Of a stretch of DNA of 64,000 bases, positions 1-19,111 are shown one piece after another. The notes beneath the pieces were generated by a model, which had not been told where the DNA came from, did no database searches, and was given only the letters and a program-made list of their open reading frames with translations. The position numbers and the translations under genes were made by a program. This DNA is from Molanna angustata (Eukaryota > Arthropoda > Insecta > Trichoptera > Molannidae). Positions within the stretch are counted from its first letter, which is position 1. Each line of letters begins with the position of its first letter. The stretch spans positions 3,769,364-3,833,363 of the forward strand of contig OY754978.1 of the NCBI GenBank assembly GCA_963576475.1, written 5' to 3'.

Positions 1-272
1 TGCTCTTTCTTGGTGATATTGTAAGAATTCATTAAAATGTACCGTTTTTGTAGAGCATTTTATTCTCATATAACGTGTCTATATATAAAATGTCATTGTT
101 TATAACAACAAAAAAATGTATATCAATCGACATTTGTCTATTTTTTTCTTGTCAAAGTAGCGATGTAAATTGTTGAAATTATAACTTCAGATAATATAAA
201 TAATAGAAAATTGGAATGATTTTTATAACGCCGTTTTTGTGATAACCTCACCTCAAGGGCGCTTTGAATATA

Positions 273-740
273 TTACAGGTTTTTGTAAGACTCGTGGAAG
301 AAGTGAGTTTTCAGGTGTTTCCTGAATAGTGCTAAGTTGTCGATTTGCCTCAGTTCAGGTGGTAGTTTATTCCACGAGGCTGGTCCGGCCACAGCAAAAG
401 CACGATCACCGAAGAATGTAGTGTTGACTCTATTTATTTCAGTTAACTTGCCAATTTGTGTTTGTTGTTGCTCGTTTACGGTGAGAGAGATACAGAAGTG
501 TGAAAGATACGTGGGAGCCATGCCATGGATCGCTTTGAAAGTCAACAAACATAATTTGTGCTTGATTCTCTCTGGCACTTTTAGCCAGTGAAGATTTCGT
601 AGATGGTTGAATATGTGTGAGAATTTCGCGATTCCGGTGATTAGCCTAGCACCAGCATTGAAGACGGATTGAAGTTTGTTTAGTTCCAGCATTGGGAGGT
701 TTGCGTAGATACCATTACAGTAGTCCAGGCGATGGTTTTA
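273..740 (-). mobile_element. LINE remnant, C-terminal end of ORF2 (CR1/L2-like)
   Basis: The - strand has an open frame of about 155 codons ending at 273. It has the look of the region after the reverse transcriptase in CR1/L2-type LINEs: an LDYCN motif, then a leucine/glutamine helix with NAGARLI, and near the end a W-NKLPPELR motif. Reverse transcriptase motifs are absent, so it is a 5'-truncated copy, with the break near 740. It lies upstream of the first recognised SECp43 exon, probably in an intron or the 5' flank. Bases 1-272 are AT-rich and show nothing recognisable. The clade is from memory of the motif pattern. Confidence 0.7.
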
Positions 741-1057
741 TTAGGTAATTTTATGATCATAATGTCATCATTTAATCTTATCTAACATATTGGATAGCAG
801 AAACATTAATTGATGGAAAAACGTAAGAGAGTGGAATGGATGTGTATTTGCCCAAAATATAGATTTATTTAATGTGTCCCATTTACTGTTGATGTGTACT
901 TTCCATTATCTATTGTGATTTCTGTTTCTTTTATTTTTAACAATAATTTTTTTTTACTAAACCTTTTTAGTAAAATTCATGTATATTACAAATTAACCCC
1001 ATTCTTTAGCTAATGTCCCCAATAAGAAAAGGTGTTATAATCTCGTTGCATTTTCAG

Positions 1058-4000
1058 TTGGAGGCAAACATGACGGAGAGTTTTATCATGGGCGCATTTC
1101 AAAAGATGGGAGAACATCCTCAGAATGTTAAGGTATATATTTATATTTTCTTTTTTCTTAACCTTCTCTTCACTCATGGATATAAGATTCTTCTGTATTG
1201 TCTACTCCGCATCCAGATTTTGCTATTAGCATCATTTTCAAGTGTTTCATAAAAACTTGGTTATCAAAAATACAACAGGCAAAATTACATCTCACATAGT
1301 TCAGCAATGAGGTTCACCATTCCTTCTGAATGTTGTGCCTTTTTAGGTGAGACGAGGCTGGTGTTGAGGGATACATGGGTGTGTCATGCTTCCTTTTATA
1401 AGATAATGCACATCAGCACACTTCACATTGTCTTTTTTTTTCATTTTTAGGTGATGCGCAACAAGTACACTGGTGAACCAGCTGGCTACTGCTTTGTCCA
1501 TTTCAGCACCGACGAAATCGCCATCGACGCCATGCACAAGCTCAATGGAAAGCCGATACCTGGCACCAATCCCGTGGTCCGCTTCAGACTGAACAACGCC
1601 AGCCGTGAGAGCAAAGCTGCGACACCACTAGAGAGGGAGTACTCCCTGTGGGTCGGCGACCTCAGTACGGACGTGGACGACTATAACCTCTACAGAGTCT
1701 TCTCGCAGAAATATTCCTCAATCAAAACTGCCAAAGGTTTGTTTGAAAAATTCTTATTAATTACTTCTAACACCGAGTTAAGTGCAAGTGATGAACTAGG
1801 AAGAAGCAAAGAAGAAGAAGAATTTTTTAAATCCAATTGTACAAAAATGAAAATTTGTGTTTTATTATTATTAAATTAAATGTGTATTTTATTTAAGAAA
1901 TTATAACACAGTTTTGATCCACAAGTATAAACCTTATTAACTTAAAACTTTATGAACTTGCACTATGTTAACAAAAAACTTTGAAATTATTGTCTTTTAT
2001 TTTGTATATTTTTGTCAAGAGTCTATAGTAGGCTAAATTTTCGGTAAAATTGTCGGCCTTTGTGGCTCAGTTGGTTGGGTATCTGACTACTGATCCGTCC
2101 CGGGTTCGATTCCCGGTGGAGACACAGTTTTTAATTGTGTTTTCAGTCTGGATCTGTGAGACGATTAATATCGTAAGTCTCCAGAATGTGGCAACTTGTT
2201 ATTGGGTGCGTGTTAAATAAATATTTGACATAGTACCTGTTAGTTGCCCGAAAAATAATATATAAATAAATAAATAGTAAATTTTGAAAATCTCTTCCCC
2301 ACTACCCTCAAATGATACGTCTTTGAAATAAAGAACAGTTTATTTTTACATCTTTATTCTACTGCATGAGTTTATGAAATTTGAATTTGTTAAATTAATT
2401 TTCTTATAAAATTAGTTTTAACAATACACATTTTTTGCTGTAAATAACTAAGAAAATACAAGGCGTATGAAGAAGATTTTTATTTCAATCAAAAGAGAGT
2501 ATGAAAATCTACTGACTGAGTTTATCTCTTTTTTAATTACTATTCTTACTATTAAAAAAAACTTTAAAATCTACCTTTTGTTTACGAAAAAATATTGCAT
2601 ATCACAGATTTGGTGATACACAATTTTTGTTTCATACATTAGAAGGTAATAAGTGCATATTTTTGTACATCTCAAATGCCTTAGGTCATAGGCATTTAAA
2701 AGGGTTTTAAGTACATATGTTTGTTATGTAAGTATCAAGCTCCTTTCCTTAACACAAGCTATTGACTTAAATTAGGAAAGAAAACATTGATTCATTTAGA
2801 AAACACATTATATTAAATTACCCCATACACAAGTGTCTACACTTTCAATGGGGAAAATATTATTAAATTTTTTTATTTTGTATCTCAATTTTTATATGTA
2901 CTTTTTTATTTTACCAGTAAAAAAAATATTTATAATTCTCACGTCTCTATTTATATTTTGTTTAAGGTAGGTACTAGCTTAAATTAAGAAAAAAAAAACA
3001 TAGATTCGTTTTGAATTATAATGTATGCAGACAGAATTATTAGGCATTTAGTTCTCTCTGCCTAGTCCAATAATTGGCTCATGGCATGTATGTATGGCCT
3101 ATATGAGTATTTATATTTGAGATTTTCTATATTAAAACGCTAGTTCTAGTTTCACTATCCATTGAAGACCATCATTAGAATGCTCTCTTTTTTTTCTTAT
3201 TAAAGGAAATTGGTGACACATTTTGGTAACTAACATGTCTATTGTTTGCAGTGATTTTGGACAACTCTGGATTCAGCAAAGGCTACGGATTTGTCAGATT
3301 CGGTAGCGAGGATGAGCAGAAGCACGCTTTGTGGGCTATGAATGGATACGTGGGTCTCGGCTCCAAAGTGCTCAAGATATGCAACGCCGTACCAAAACCT
3401 AAATCTTCTGTTCCGGGAGCTACTACACAGTATACAGTGCCAGCTGTAAGTTGCATCTTTATATGCGCATTTTGTCATTATACAATGTTTTTTTTAACAC
3501 TGTCTAGCAGTTATGCTGATAAATCTAATTTCACAAAAACATTCATTTTGTTCAATCTGTCAAATCTATTTTTGAATACAATAACATTTTGTTCTACAAT
3601 CAGTTCTGGTAGCAAACTTTATTGAACAAGAAATGCTTCCAGGGATTCTGCCTGAAGCTGTGTTTGTCTAGTTTCAAATTATGACCTCTTAAATTAATTA
3701 TACTTAATCTTGTTTATCAAATGATAATTCTTAATAGAATTCTATTATTTAATTAAAATACTTGTCTTTTGAGTTTAGATAAAGATATTGAAAGAAGAGT
3801 TATGGCAGGTAATAGAATAAACGGAGCACTCAGACCAGTAATGTCCGATCCAAGCATCTCAAAGGAAGCTAAAATTGCGGTACACAATGCAATTGTAGTG
3901 CCTACTTTGACATATGCTAGTGAAACATGGACCTGGCAAAAATCACATGAAAGTAGAGTAAATGCTCTAGAAATGATATCACTAAGAAGAGTATGTAATA

Positions 4001-6464
4001 GAACGATATATGATAGAATAAAAAATGAGGACATAAGGAGAGAATGCAAGATAAAGAAGGATATTATATGTAAAATGAAAGTGAATGCCTTGAGGTGGTT
4101 TGGACATATTGAAAGAATGAACGATGAACGACTGGCCAAAAAAATATACATGGATGCAAGAGATGGAGTGAATAGCAGAGGTCGCCCCAGAAAGGGATGG
4201 CATGACCATTTGAATGATATTTTGAAAGAAGGAAACATAAAAAGTTTGAACAATCGACGAGCATGTATGAGACGATGCATGGATGTAAAGGAAGCCAGAA
4301 ATGTGTGCAAAAATAGAGAAGTATGGCGCTCGGTTCTCTCTGCTTACCCCGTAAGGGACATGGCGTGATGGTATGTATGTATATAATTACTTAACTCAAA
4401 ATACGCCAACCGCCGTAACACAGTTGGTAAGCGGTATGGTTTCTGTGCAAGTGTCCTAGGTTCAATCCCCAGCAGTGGAGAAATTTATTTAAATTAATTT
4501 CTCACTCTAATGTTGCTTCTATGGGCTGAAAACACTGGTTAGTTGTAAGAAATTGTCATATGACAATAAACTCTCCACTCTCGCAGGGTGCAAGGAAGTT
4601 TTTATTATTATTATAATTATTTGTTTAGGAGTACAGTCAGCAAGGCCAACAGCAGTATTATGATCCGGCGACATACTGGCAGAACTATAGTGCCGCTTGG
4701 AGCGGGTACTACGGAGGAGGTGCCACTGGTACTGCAGAGGATGCTGGAGGTCAAGTTGCTGCTGCGACACAGCCCACTCATGACACATCACACCCCCCTC
4801 CTGCCGCCACTGTGGATCACAGCATGTCGCTAGTCGGTGAGACCACACCCTTATATTTTTCTATTATGACTTTGACATACAAAAAGACTCCACACTGTCG
4901 CTATGTCGATGTACTGTACAGACTGTATAAAATATATTTGCAAAGTAAAATTCGCCATTGCTAGAAATGAATAAGATGCAAATATCATATATTTGCTGAC
5001 AACCTCCAACTATATATTCATTTTAAACCTGACGACCTTTCCCTCGCTGTAGACACTGAATGCCGATTTAAATTATATTCTAAATTTGACTAAAAAAAAA
5101 CATGGTCTTCTGATTAATCTCACCAAATCAAATTCAAAACTTATTGGAGGTACAGATTTTTCCCAGGACTTAACTAAAAACTACCTTCCTAAAAATATCA
5201 AAATTACTCTCACTCAATGATGTTACCTATACTCGAATACGCTGATGTAGCTTACCTAGATGATACTGAGGATCAACTTGAAACTTGAGAGATTTCAAGA
5301 AGTCTATGTACAATATGTGTTTGGACTCGAAAAGTTTGATCACGTGTCTGAAAGCAGGAAACAGTTGAAGTTGCTCAAATCTAAGATCGAAGAAATTTCC
5401 ATGTTCTTTCCTTACTTTATTAATCTCTTAAGAACCCTCTCACACCTAAGTACCTCAAGGCGAATTTCCTTTCATGGCCTAAATTTACTCTCTCAATATG
5501 TCCTATTCTGATTGGTCTAAATTTTAATGAAAAATGTCAAAAAGTTGACTGCATTAATACGGGACTCATTACGTCACACTGTGTGGATAAAATCCTTTTA
5601 TCCACGTTTCATCCGTTGGTTACAGACATTTTTGTACTCTGAAACGAATCAATTACCAATACACCACACATGCTCTTACACTTACTCCTTTACAATTCTT
5701 GCAGCCCGGCTGTGGAACCAATTACCCAATGATACAAGAGATGCCCCTAGCCTGATGATTCTCAAGAAGTTTCTGTAGTCACACTTCTTATCCACATACC
5801 TATAATTCTAATTGATTATTTATGCATTTCATGCAATGTACATCGTCAGAATAACGAATTTGGAACGTCAGAATTATTCTGACGATGTGCCTTACGAAAC
5901 GCATCAATAATTAAAATTTAATAGAACAAAAGTGTTTATTTTATATATCTACATACAATGGAGTTTTATCCAGAATTATCAATCGACAAACTAAAATATT
6001 ATTTTTAATCATTATTATTTTTTAATTGTTTTTTATTGTAATAAATCATGTATTTTTTATTTATTTTTGTAAATGTTTATCGGTTTTTAAGTATATATAA
6101 TATTTATATTTGCTGCAAGTGTACTTACTAGTGTGGTTGACTGGTAGAAGTTAAAAAATAGAATTAAACAAGTCCACCACATTATTTGAAAATCATTTCA
6201 TAGTAAAAAAAATATTTTATTATTATTCCTTGGATTCTTTCAAAGAGATTTCCAACCAACAATAGTCAATAAACCGCCCTTTGTAACTTAGTATAATTAA
6301 ATAAATATGAATTATTTTTTGAATAACTGTTTAACTTTTCAGATCACAAAGTACCAGTGGACGTTGAGCAGCTCAACAGACAAGTCGTGGATCAAGATAA
6401 GGTATTATGGGATGCAATGGAAGCATCTCGATGGCTCCCGTCTGAAGTTATGGAAGTATACTAA
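1058..6464 (+). CDS. Trnau1ap (secp43): SECp43 / tRNA selenocysteine 1-associated protein 1, five of about six exons
   Basis: RNA-binding protein that in animals associates with tRNA-Sec and the selenocysteine-incorporation machinery. Exons joined by eye: 1058-1132, 1451-1736, 3252-3445, 4629-4836 and 6343-6464 (TAA). All introns are GT-AG and phases agree throughout, giving about 294 residues; the human protein has 287. RRM1 is split between the first two exons and has RNP1 GYCFVHF; its RNP2 start must lie on an upstream exon. RRM2 has RNP2 LWVGDL near 1650 and RNP1 GYGFVRF near 3285. A Tyr/Gln/Gly-rich stretch (4629-4740) matches the tyrosine-rich C-terminal half of SECp43. The C-terminus includes WDAMEASRW, like the conserved end of the family. 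Missing: the start codon and about ten residues, not found in 741-1057. Introns carry SINE and LINE insertions. Function is by family, not tested here. Confidence 0.9.
2056..2283 (+). mobile_element. tRNA-derived SINE, family A, in SECp43 intron
   Basis: A tRNA-like head with an A box (TGGCTCAGTTGG) near 2064 and a B box (GGTTCGATTCC) near 2104 is followed by a body containing the phrases CAGTCTGGATCTGTGAGACG and TGTTATTGGGTGCG and an (AAAT)n tail. Two other copies occur at 40884-41170 and 45798-46030. The rest of this intron (1737-3251) is AT-rich with nothing recognised. Confidence 0.75.
3765..4390 (+). mobile_element. RTE-like LINE fragment, C-terminal part of ORF2
   Basis: An open frame of about 199 codons (to 4368) encodes the post-RT region of an RTE-type LINE. 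Diagnostic stretches are TYASETWTWQKSHESR, LRWFGHIERMNDERL and RACMRRCMDV, with a terminal SAYP motif. The 3' end is a (GTAT)n tail. The RT domain itself is missing. Related copies lie at 31960-32895 (-), 51450-52095 (+) and 59030-59740 (-), with small 3' pieces at 47748-47830, 48050-48165 and 50920-51000. Inserted in the SECp43 intron 3446-4628, sense to the gene. Confidence 0.8.
4404..4605 (+). mobile_element. tRNA-derived SINE, family B
   Basis: The head has an A box (CACAGTTGGTAAGC) and a B box (GGTTCAATCCC, near 4460). Then comes a body with GAGAAATTTATTTAAATT and TCTCACTC, and a 3' hairpin of the type GAAATTG..CAATAA followed by a (TTA)n tail. Copies at 41637-41810 and 44476-44670 share head, body and tail. 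The 3' hairpin is shared with LINE tails at 6933-6980, 7646-7747, 10044-10125 and 43928-43995. It sits only 24 bp upstream of a SECp43 exon acceptor. Confidence 0.75.
4985..5790 (+). mobile_element. Degenerate LINE ORF2 C-terminal remnant
   Basis: Broken reading frames on the + strand recall a CR1/jockey-type ORF2: an LEYAD-like motif near 5230 (ILEYADVAY), and RLWNQLPNDTRDAPSLMILK near 5709-5770, the usual end of these ORFs. Several stops and frameshifts show it is dead. It lies in the last SECp43 intron (4837-6342); the remainder of that intron holds only the hairpin at 5822-5904 and AT-rich sequence. Confidence 0.6.
5822..5904. repeat. Hairpin with 31-33 nt arms
   Basis: A perfect 15-bp inverted repeat (5840-5854 and 5874-5888, core CATCGTCAGAATAA) extends imperfectly outward on both sides to about 5822 and 5904. 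Probably a small foldback element or the end of one. Confidence 0.6.
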
Positions 6465-6518
6465 TAGCACTTAAGTGCTGCCACGTCATAAATAATTGAT
6501 ACATATTTCATAAAACCA

Positions 6519-6524
6519 AATAAA
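6519..6524 (+). terminator. Polyadenylation signal of SECp43
   Basis: Canonical AATAAA 55 bases after the SECp43 stop codon, followed by a T-rich tract near 6540-6580. Position and sequence fit a 3'-end processing site. Confidence 0.6.
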
Positions 6525-6625
6525 TCCAATCTGTATATTTATAAAATATTTTTTAGTGTATTTTATTTTGTTTCATTTTCCTTAATTTTTAAGTAATGAA
6601 TGTCAAGTACATATCGCGGGTGTCA

Positions 6626-6819
6626 AGCCAGAAGAGCGTACAAACGAAATGACTACTTTACAGGAGAGACAAAAAACTATTTATTTCTGTAACGGTTCAA
6701 TTTATCCATGTAGTTTTTTTTGGAAAATTTAGCAAAAATGAAGCCTCATCGAGGAGTATTACCTAAATTTCAATAACTAGTGAATTTCTTATATATTTTG
6801 CACATACGCTCTTCTGGCT
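6626..6819. repeat. Segment bounded by perfect 15-bp inverted repeats
   Basis: AGCCAGAAGAGCGTA at 6626-6640 returns as its exact reverse complement at 6805-6819. The 164-bp interior is AT-rich with no open frame. It could be a small MITE, though no target duplication is clear. Lies just downstream of SECp43. Confidence 0.5.
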
Positions 6820-6929
6820 CGCTAATGTTTCAAGATATGGTATGTATTTTTATTAGTACAATGAGCGGGTGGTTGATTGTTGGCTGTATTTATAATTATT
6901 TATTTATCTTTCAGTTCATAATATAAACA

Positions 6930-7255
6930 AATAACTGGAGGGCTTATTGCCATTGGGCAATTTCTTCCAACAAGCCAAATTACAAAGTACGACAAAATTG
7001 TGTATGTACAACAAATGAATGAAAGCAAAAAAAAACAAAGAAAATATGTATAACACTAAGATACAATTAAAAAAAAAATTCAAATACTTCATGGCAAAAA
7101 AAGGATAGGAAAGACAAGGAGAGGAAATCGGGATCAGGTGTTAGGGATAAATATTCCATCTTAAGTTTTTTCTTGAAAATACAAAGTGAGTTGGACGACG
7201 CAATATCTTCTTTGTTGGCCCAGGATACGCCAGCGGCGCAATTATACACATTCTG
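6930..7255 (-). mobile_element. LINE 3' end: last codons of ORF2 plus conserved 3' tail
   Basis: Reading the - strand, an open frame from 7255 has a W then SLCIFKKKLK, the typical last residues of a CR1-like ORF2. It is followed by about 100 bases of 3' UTR and the hairpin tail (GAAATTGCCC..GGGCAATAAG region, 6933-6975). The open frame and the tail on one piece tie this tail type to a LINE. Confidence 0.55.
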
Positions 7256-7645
7256 TCACTAAACATAAACATATATACCTCTGGTGGAATGCCAAAAAAC
7301 AATTAAAAAAAAAAATAAAAACATCTATATAATGATATTCACGAAATAAAAGATGAAAATATAGCCCAAACACTATAAGGAACGTTGTATTTTTTTTACA
7401 AAACTGACAAATGACATATCACCGGAGAAACATGAATGAATTGTGACGTTGTCAGCTCAAACAGTAACATAGCAACATTATTGTTATATTGCTATATAAA
7501 TGTTATTATGAATAGTCAAGAATATAAGTGCTTATACTGTGTTTTAGTTACCTATATAATAATGTCTTTACAACAATATAAGGAAATATTATGAATAAGA
7601 CTGTTATTCTTTTGTTGTACATACACAATTTTGTCACTCTATAAT

Positions 7646-7747
7646 CTGGTTAGTTGGAAGAAATTGCCTAATGGCAATAAGCCCGCCAGTGTACAATATA
7701 TTTGTTTATATTATGTACAGAAAGATGTATAAATAAATAAATAAATA
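7646..7747 (+). mobile_element. LINE 3' tail copy
   Basis: CTGGTTAGTTGGAAGAAATT, then a GCC..GGC hairpin, AATAAGCCCGCCAGTGTAC and an (AAAT)n end. This is the same 3' module as at 6930-6980 (- strand), 10044-10125 and 43928-43995. Between 7256 and 7645 I see only AT-rich sequence without a gene. Confidence 0.65.
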
Positions 7748-7829
7748 TCCGGACTTGGTGATTCCATAATCTTACCGATTGAATAATCTTACTGATTCGA
7801 ACGAAGAGCTGAGAAACTATGTATTATGT

Positions 7830-8096
7830 ATGAAAATAATGTGTGTATGTTTTGCATATGGTACGCACGTGTAGAAAATAAATATTTAAAAAAAGACATG
7901 ATGTTTTGTTTGAAGTCTCTCCAGTACCAAAGGTGTAGGAGAGTTTGTTGAATGTACCAACAAACAAGATTTCCTCTGGTAAACTGTTCCGGGCATCCAC
8001 CATTCTATTGATCAAGAAGTGCTTCCTGGGATTCAGGGAAAAGGTTGTCTTATTTAGTTTTAGGTGATGTTTCCTCAGTTGTGGATTGTGATTCAT
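7830..8096 (-). mobile_element. LINE ORF2 C-terminal fragment
   Basis: The - strand frame reads RKHFLINRMVDARNSLPEEI, matching the conserved R-x-F-x-x-R-x-V-x-x-W/N-x-LP motif near the end of jockey/CR1 ORF2 proteins. Short, 5'-truncated copy lying 58 bp downstream of the BDP1 stop codon. Confidence 0.55.
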
Positions 8097-8154
8097 CTTA
8101 AAAAATTGTTAAGAAAAAGAAAATTTAAAGTTGATTATAATTTATTGATTCGAA

Positions 8155-16821
<8,667 letters not shown>

Positions 16822-17207
16822 TGTCAAATATATAGAACAAAATTCTTATAATTTAAAAAATATATATATTGAATTCATAATTTGTATTGTATATAAATTA
16901 TAATAAATACATGGTAAATCGATTTTCGAGAAGTAACATTAAATAAAATAATATTTGAGATAAAAAAACCAAACTCTTTGACAACAATTTCAATTAATCG
17001 ATTGTAATATTAATATCCTTAACAAATCACTTTATTTAAGAACGTACAATCGTCAACACGATAAAACAATAATTATTGATAACAAGCCATCAAGCAATGT
17101 GTCATATCACATCCATACGTCAAACAATAAAATCTCTTTTCTATCAGTTTCTATGATAAATTCTATGCGTCAAACGATTATCTTTGGTAAATCATAGATT
17201 ACAATGA
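16822..17207. other. BDP1 upstream region, no gene seen
   Basis: AT-rich sequence between the BDP1 start codon and the gypsy element. It must contain the BDP1 promoter and 5' UTR unless an upstream exon lies beyond the transposon. No TATA box or initiator could be assigned with confidence. Confidence 0.4.
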
Positions 17208-17211
17208 AGTA

Positions 17212-19034
17212 TGTTATCGCATATAACAAAGAAGAGCGTTGATAAAAGTGTCTATGTAAATGCCGGCTAGTCAATACAATAATTAAATATGGTGGAGACG
17301 AAAGAACGTGTTGAGCGTATAAAATAAAACAATGCTTAAATTGACAGAAATACACGCGTAATAGTAATTATCGGTTAATAAAAATTGCTGTAAAATTAAA
17401 AAAGAAAATTAATTAGAAAACCAGTGATGACGGCCGCTGAAAAGAATTATTAAATACAGGAAATACACGTGGAACAGAGAATAATAGTGCTGAAAAGAAT
17501 AATCAAATACATGAAATGCACGTGTAATTTGATGACAATCTTGCTAAAATAAATTACGAAACGAAACGTTCAGAGCAAAGAAAACAGATAATAATAAATC
17601 AGAAAGATCTTACCAACCGCTGCCCTCGTTACGGGTCTGTAGATGAAACACTTACACTACATAATATCACTTTTTATTAATTAAAAAAATAACTTAAAAC
17701 TATCTTAAATTCACCCCTCGTTGGTTATGTATGGACCTGAAACACACTTATGCACTACCATGCAAATATGAAATTTAATGCTGAGCTTCAAGCAGACGCC
17801 TCGCAGAGATAAGATTTTCTCTTTCAACGTTCGCGGTCTACGTTTGTTTTAAAAAATATATAAGTTATCTTTCGTACGCGTGAGTTAAAATTCGTCTATC
17901 CCGACCAAGCGTCCACTCAAATACTGATTCAAACCAGCTATCGCGTCCACCGCTGGAGACAGGGGGGGAGGAGCTACCCCACCGCGCGGCGGGGCGCGTT
18001 CTACTATCTACCAATAGGAAGCCTCCATTTCACCTACCAAGTTTTATTTTATTTTTATTTTATTTTATTTTATACAAAGTATACAAACAATATCTGGACA
18101 AAATATACAGGTGATACAAATATAAAAAAAAATTAGCATGCCCAGCATCACTTACATGTATACATTATTACCATTTATATATTTATGTAGTGTAGGAAAA
18201 AAAAATAAAACAGTAAATAATCAGATATGTGACATGTGAGTGGGGAGTGTGTGTGTGTGTGAGTATGTGTATGTGTGGGTGTGTGTGGGAGTGTATGAGG
18301 ATGTGTGTGAACCTTTATGTGATGAACCCAACTTATCAGCATGAGTATCTAGGATTATATTAGAGTACTTAATAATCTATTCTTTACCATAATCAATGGG
18401 GAGTTAAAAAGGTCTGCATCACTAATGTTGGAGTTATAAAAATGGGAAGTGCGGTATATGAAAGAATTCTGTCTGGCATTAGTGTTACAAATGGGGAGGT
18501 AAAGTAGGTCAGTCAGTCTAGTCGGTCTTGTTGGCACTCTCAGAGTCAAGCGTTCTAGCAGATCAGGGCAGTCAACCGTTGCGTTTGCAATTTTGAATAA
18601 AAATACAACATCTGCTATAGTTCTGCGGCTCTCGAGTGATGTAATTTTGTAATGTTTTAAGGAATCAGAGTAACTAATGTGGTCTCTGTGCGCACGAAAG
18701 TCAAGATATCTGAGAAATTTCTTTTGCAGCCTTTCAACTCTGATCTTGTATATGGCATATGAGGGAGACCAGACTTGAGATGCGTAAAGTTAGAAAGTAT
18801 AAAGTTCCAGGAATATGCATTGAATATAAAATTATTAGAAATGACATATTTACAAAATATAAGCATTGTTTAAACACATTAAGGACCCAAAGACCCGTTA
18901 ATCTGATAAAACCATTATAAGAGAAAGTTTTCCAAGAATTAAGGTATTTTGTTGAAACAAAATAATAGATGTTTGTCTTCTATGCTACCATAACCCATGG
19001 TAATATCTTGATCATACTACCTATGTATATATCA
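17212..19034 (-). repeat. 3' LTR of the gypsy element (left), interrupted by a LINE
   Basis: Matches 23965-25154. Without the 743-bp LINE insert at 18044-18786 it is about 1,080 bp. It begins TGTTATCGCATATAAC and ends ATATATCA. Confidence 0.93.
18044..18786 (-). mobile_element. Truncated LINE nested in the gypsy LTR
   Basis: The right LTR lacks this sequence, so its edges are exact: AAGTT stands on both sides (18039-18043, 18787-18791). Reading the - strand, it ends in a (TAAAA)n tail (18044-18073 as TTTTA repeats). It encodes the C-terminal end of ORF2, with RVERLQKKFLRYLDF and a downstream NARQNSFIYRTSHFYN stretch. It inserted after the gypsy element was already in place. Confidence 0.85.
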
Positions 19035-19039
19035 ATCGG

Positions 19040-19050
19040 CCCTCTTTTTT
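19040..19050 (-). other. Polypurine tract of the gypsy element
   Basis: On the - strand AAAAAAGAGGG stands six bases upstream of the 3' LTR, where plus-strand DNA synthesis of LTR elements is primed. Confidence 0.7.
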
Positions 19051-19111
19051 GATCAAGATATACCATGTGAAGAACAAAGAAACCAAACATAATGTAAGTA
19101 GACAAAAACTA

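Noticed and set aside
337..591. 84-codon + strand frame
   Set aside because: Shadow of the LINE ORF2 remnant on the opposite strand.
2056..2120. tRNA genes at the SINE heads (2056, 4404, 14888, 33895, 44476, 45798)
   Set aside because: They keep A and B boxes but lack a complete cloverleaf and acceptor stem, run on into common SINE bodies and occur as multiple copies.
19035..19111. Envelope gene between integrase and the 3' LTR of the gypsy element
   Set aside because: Only about 75 bases separate the integrase end from the LTR, so there is no room for env.
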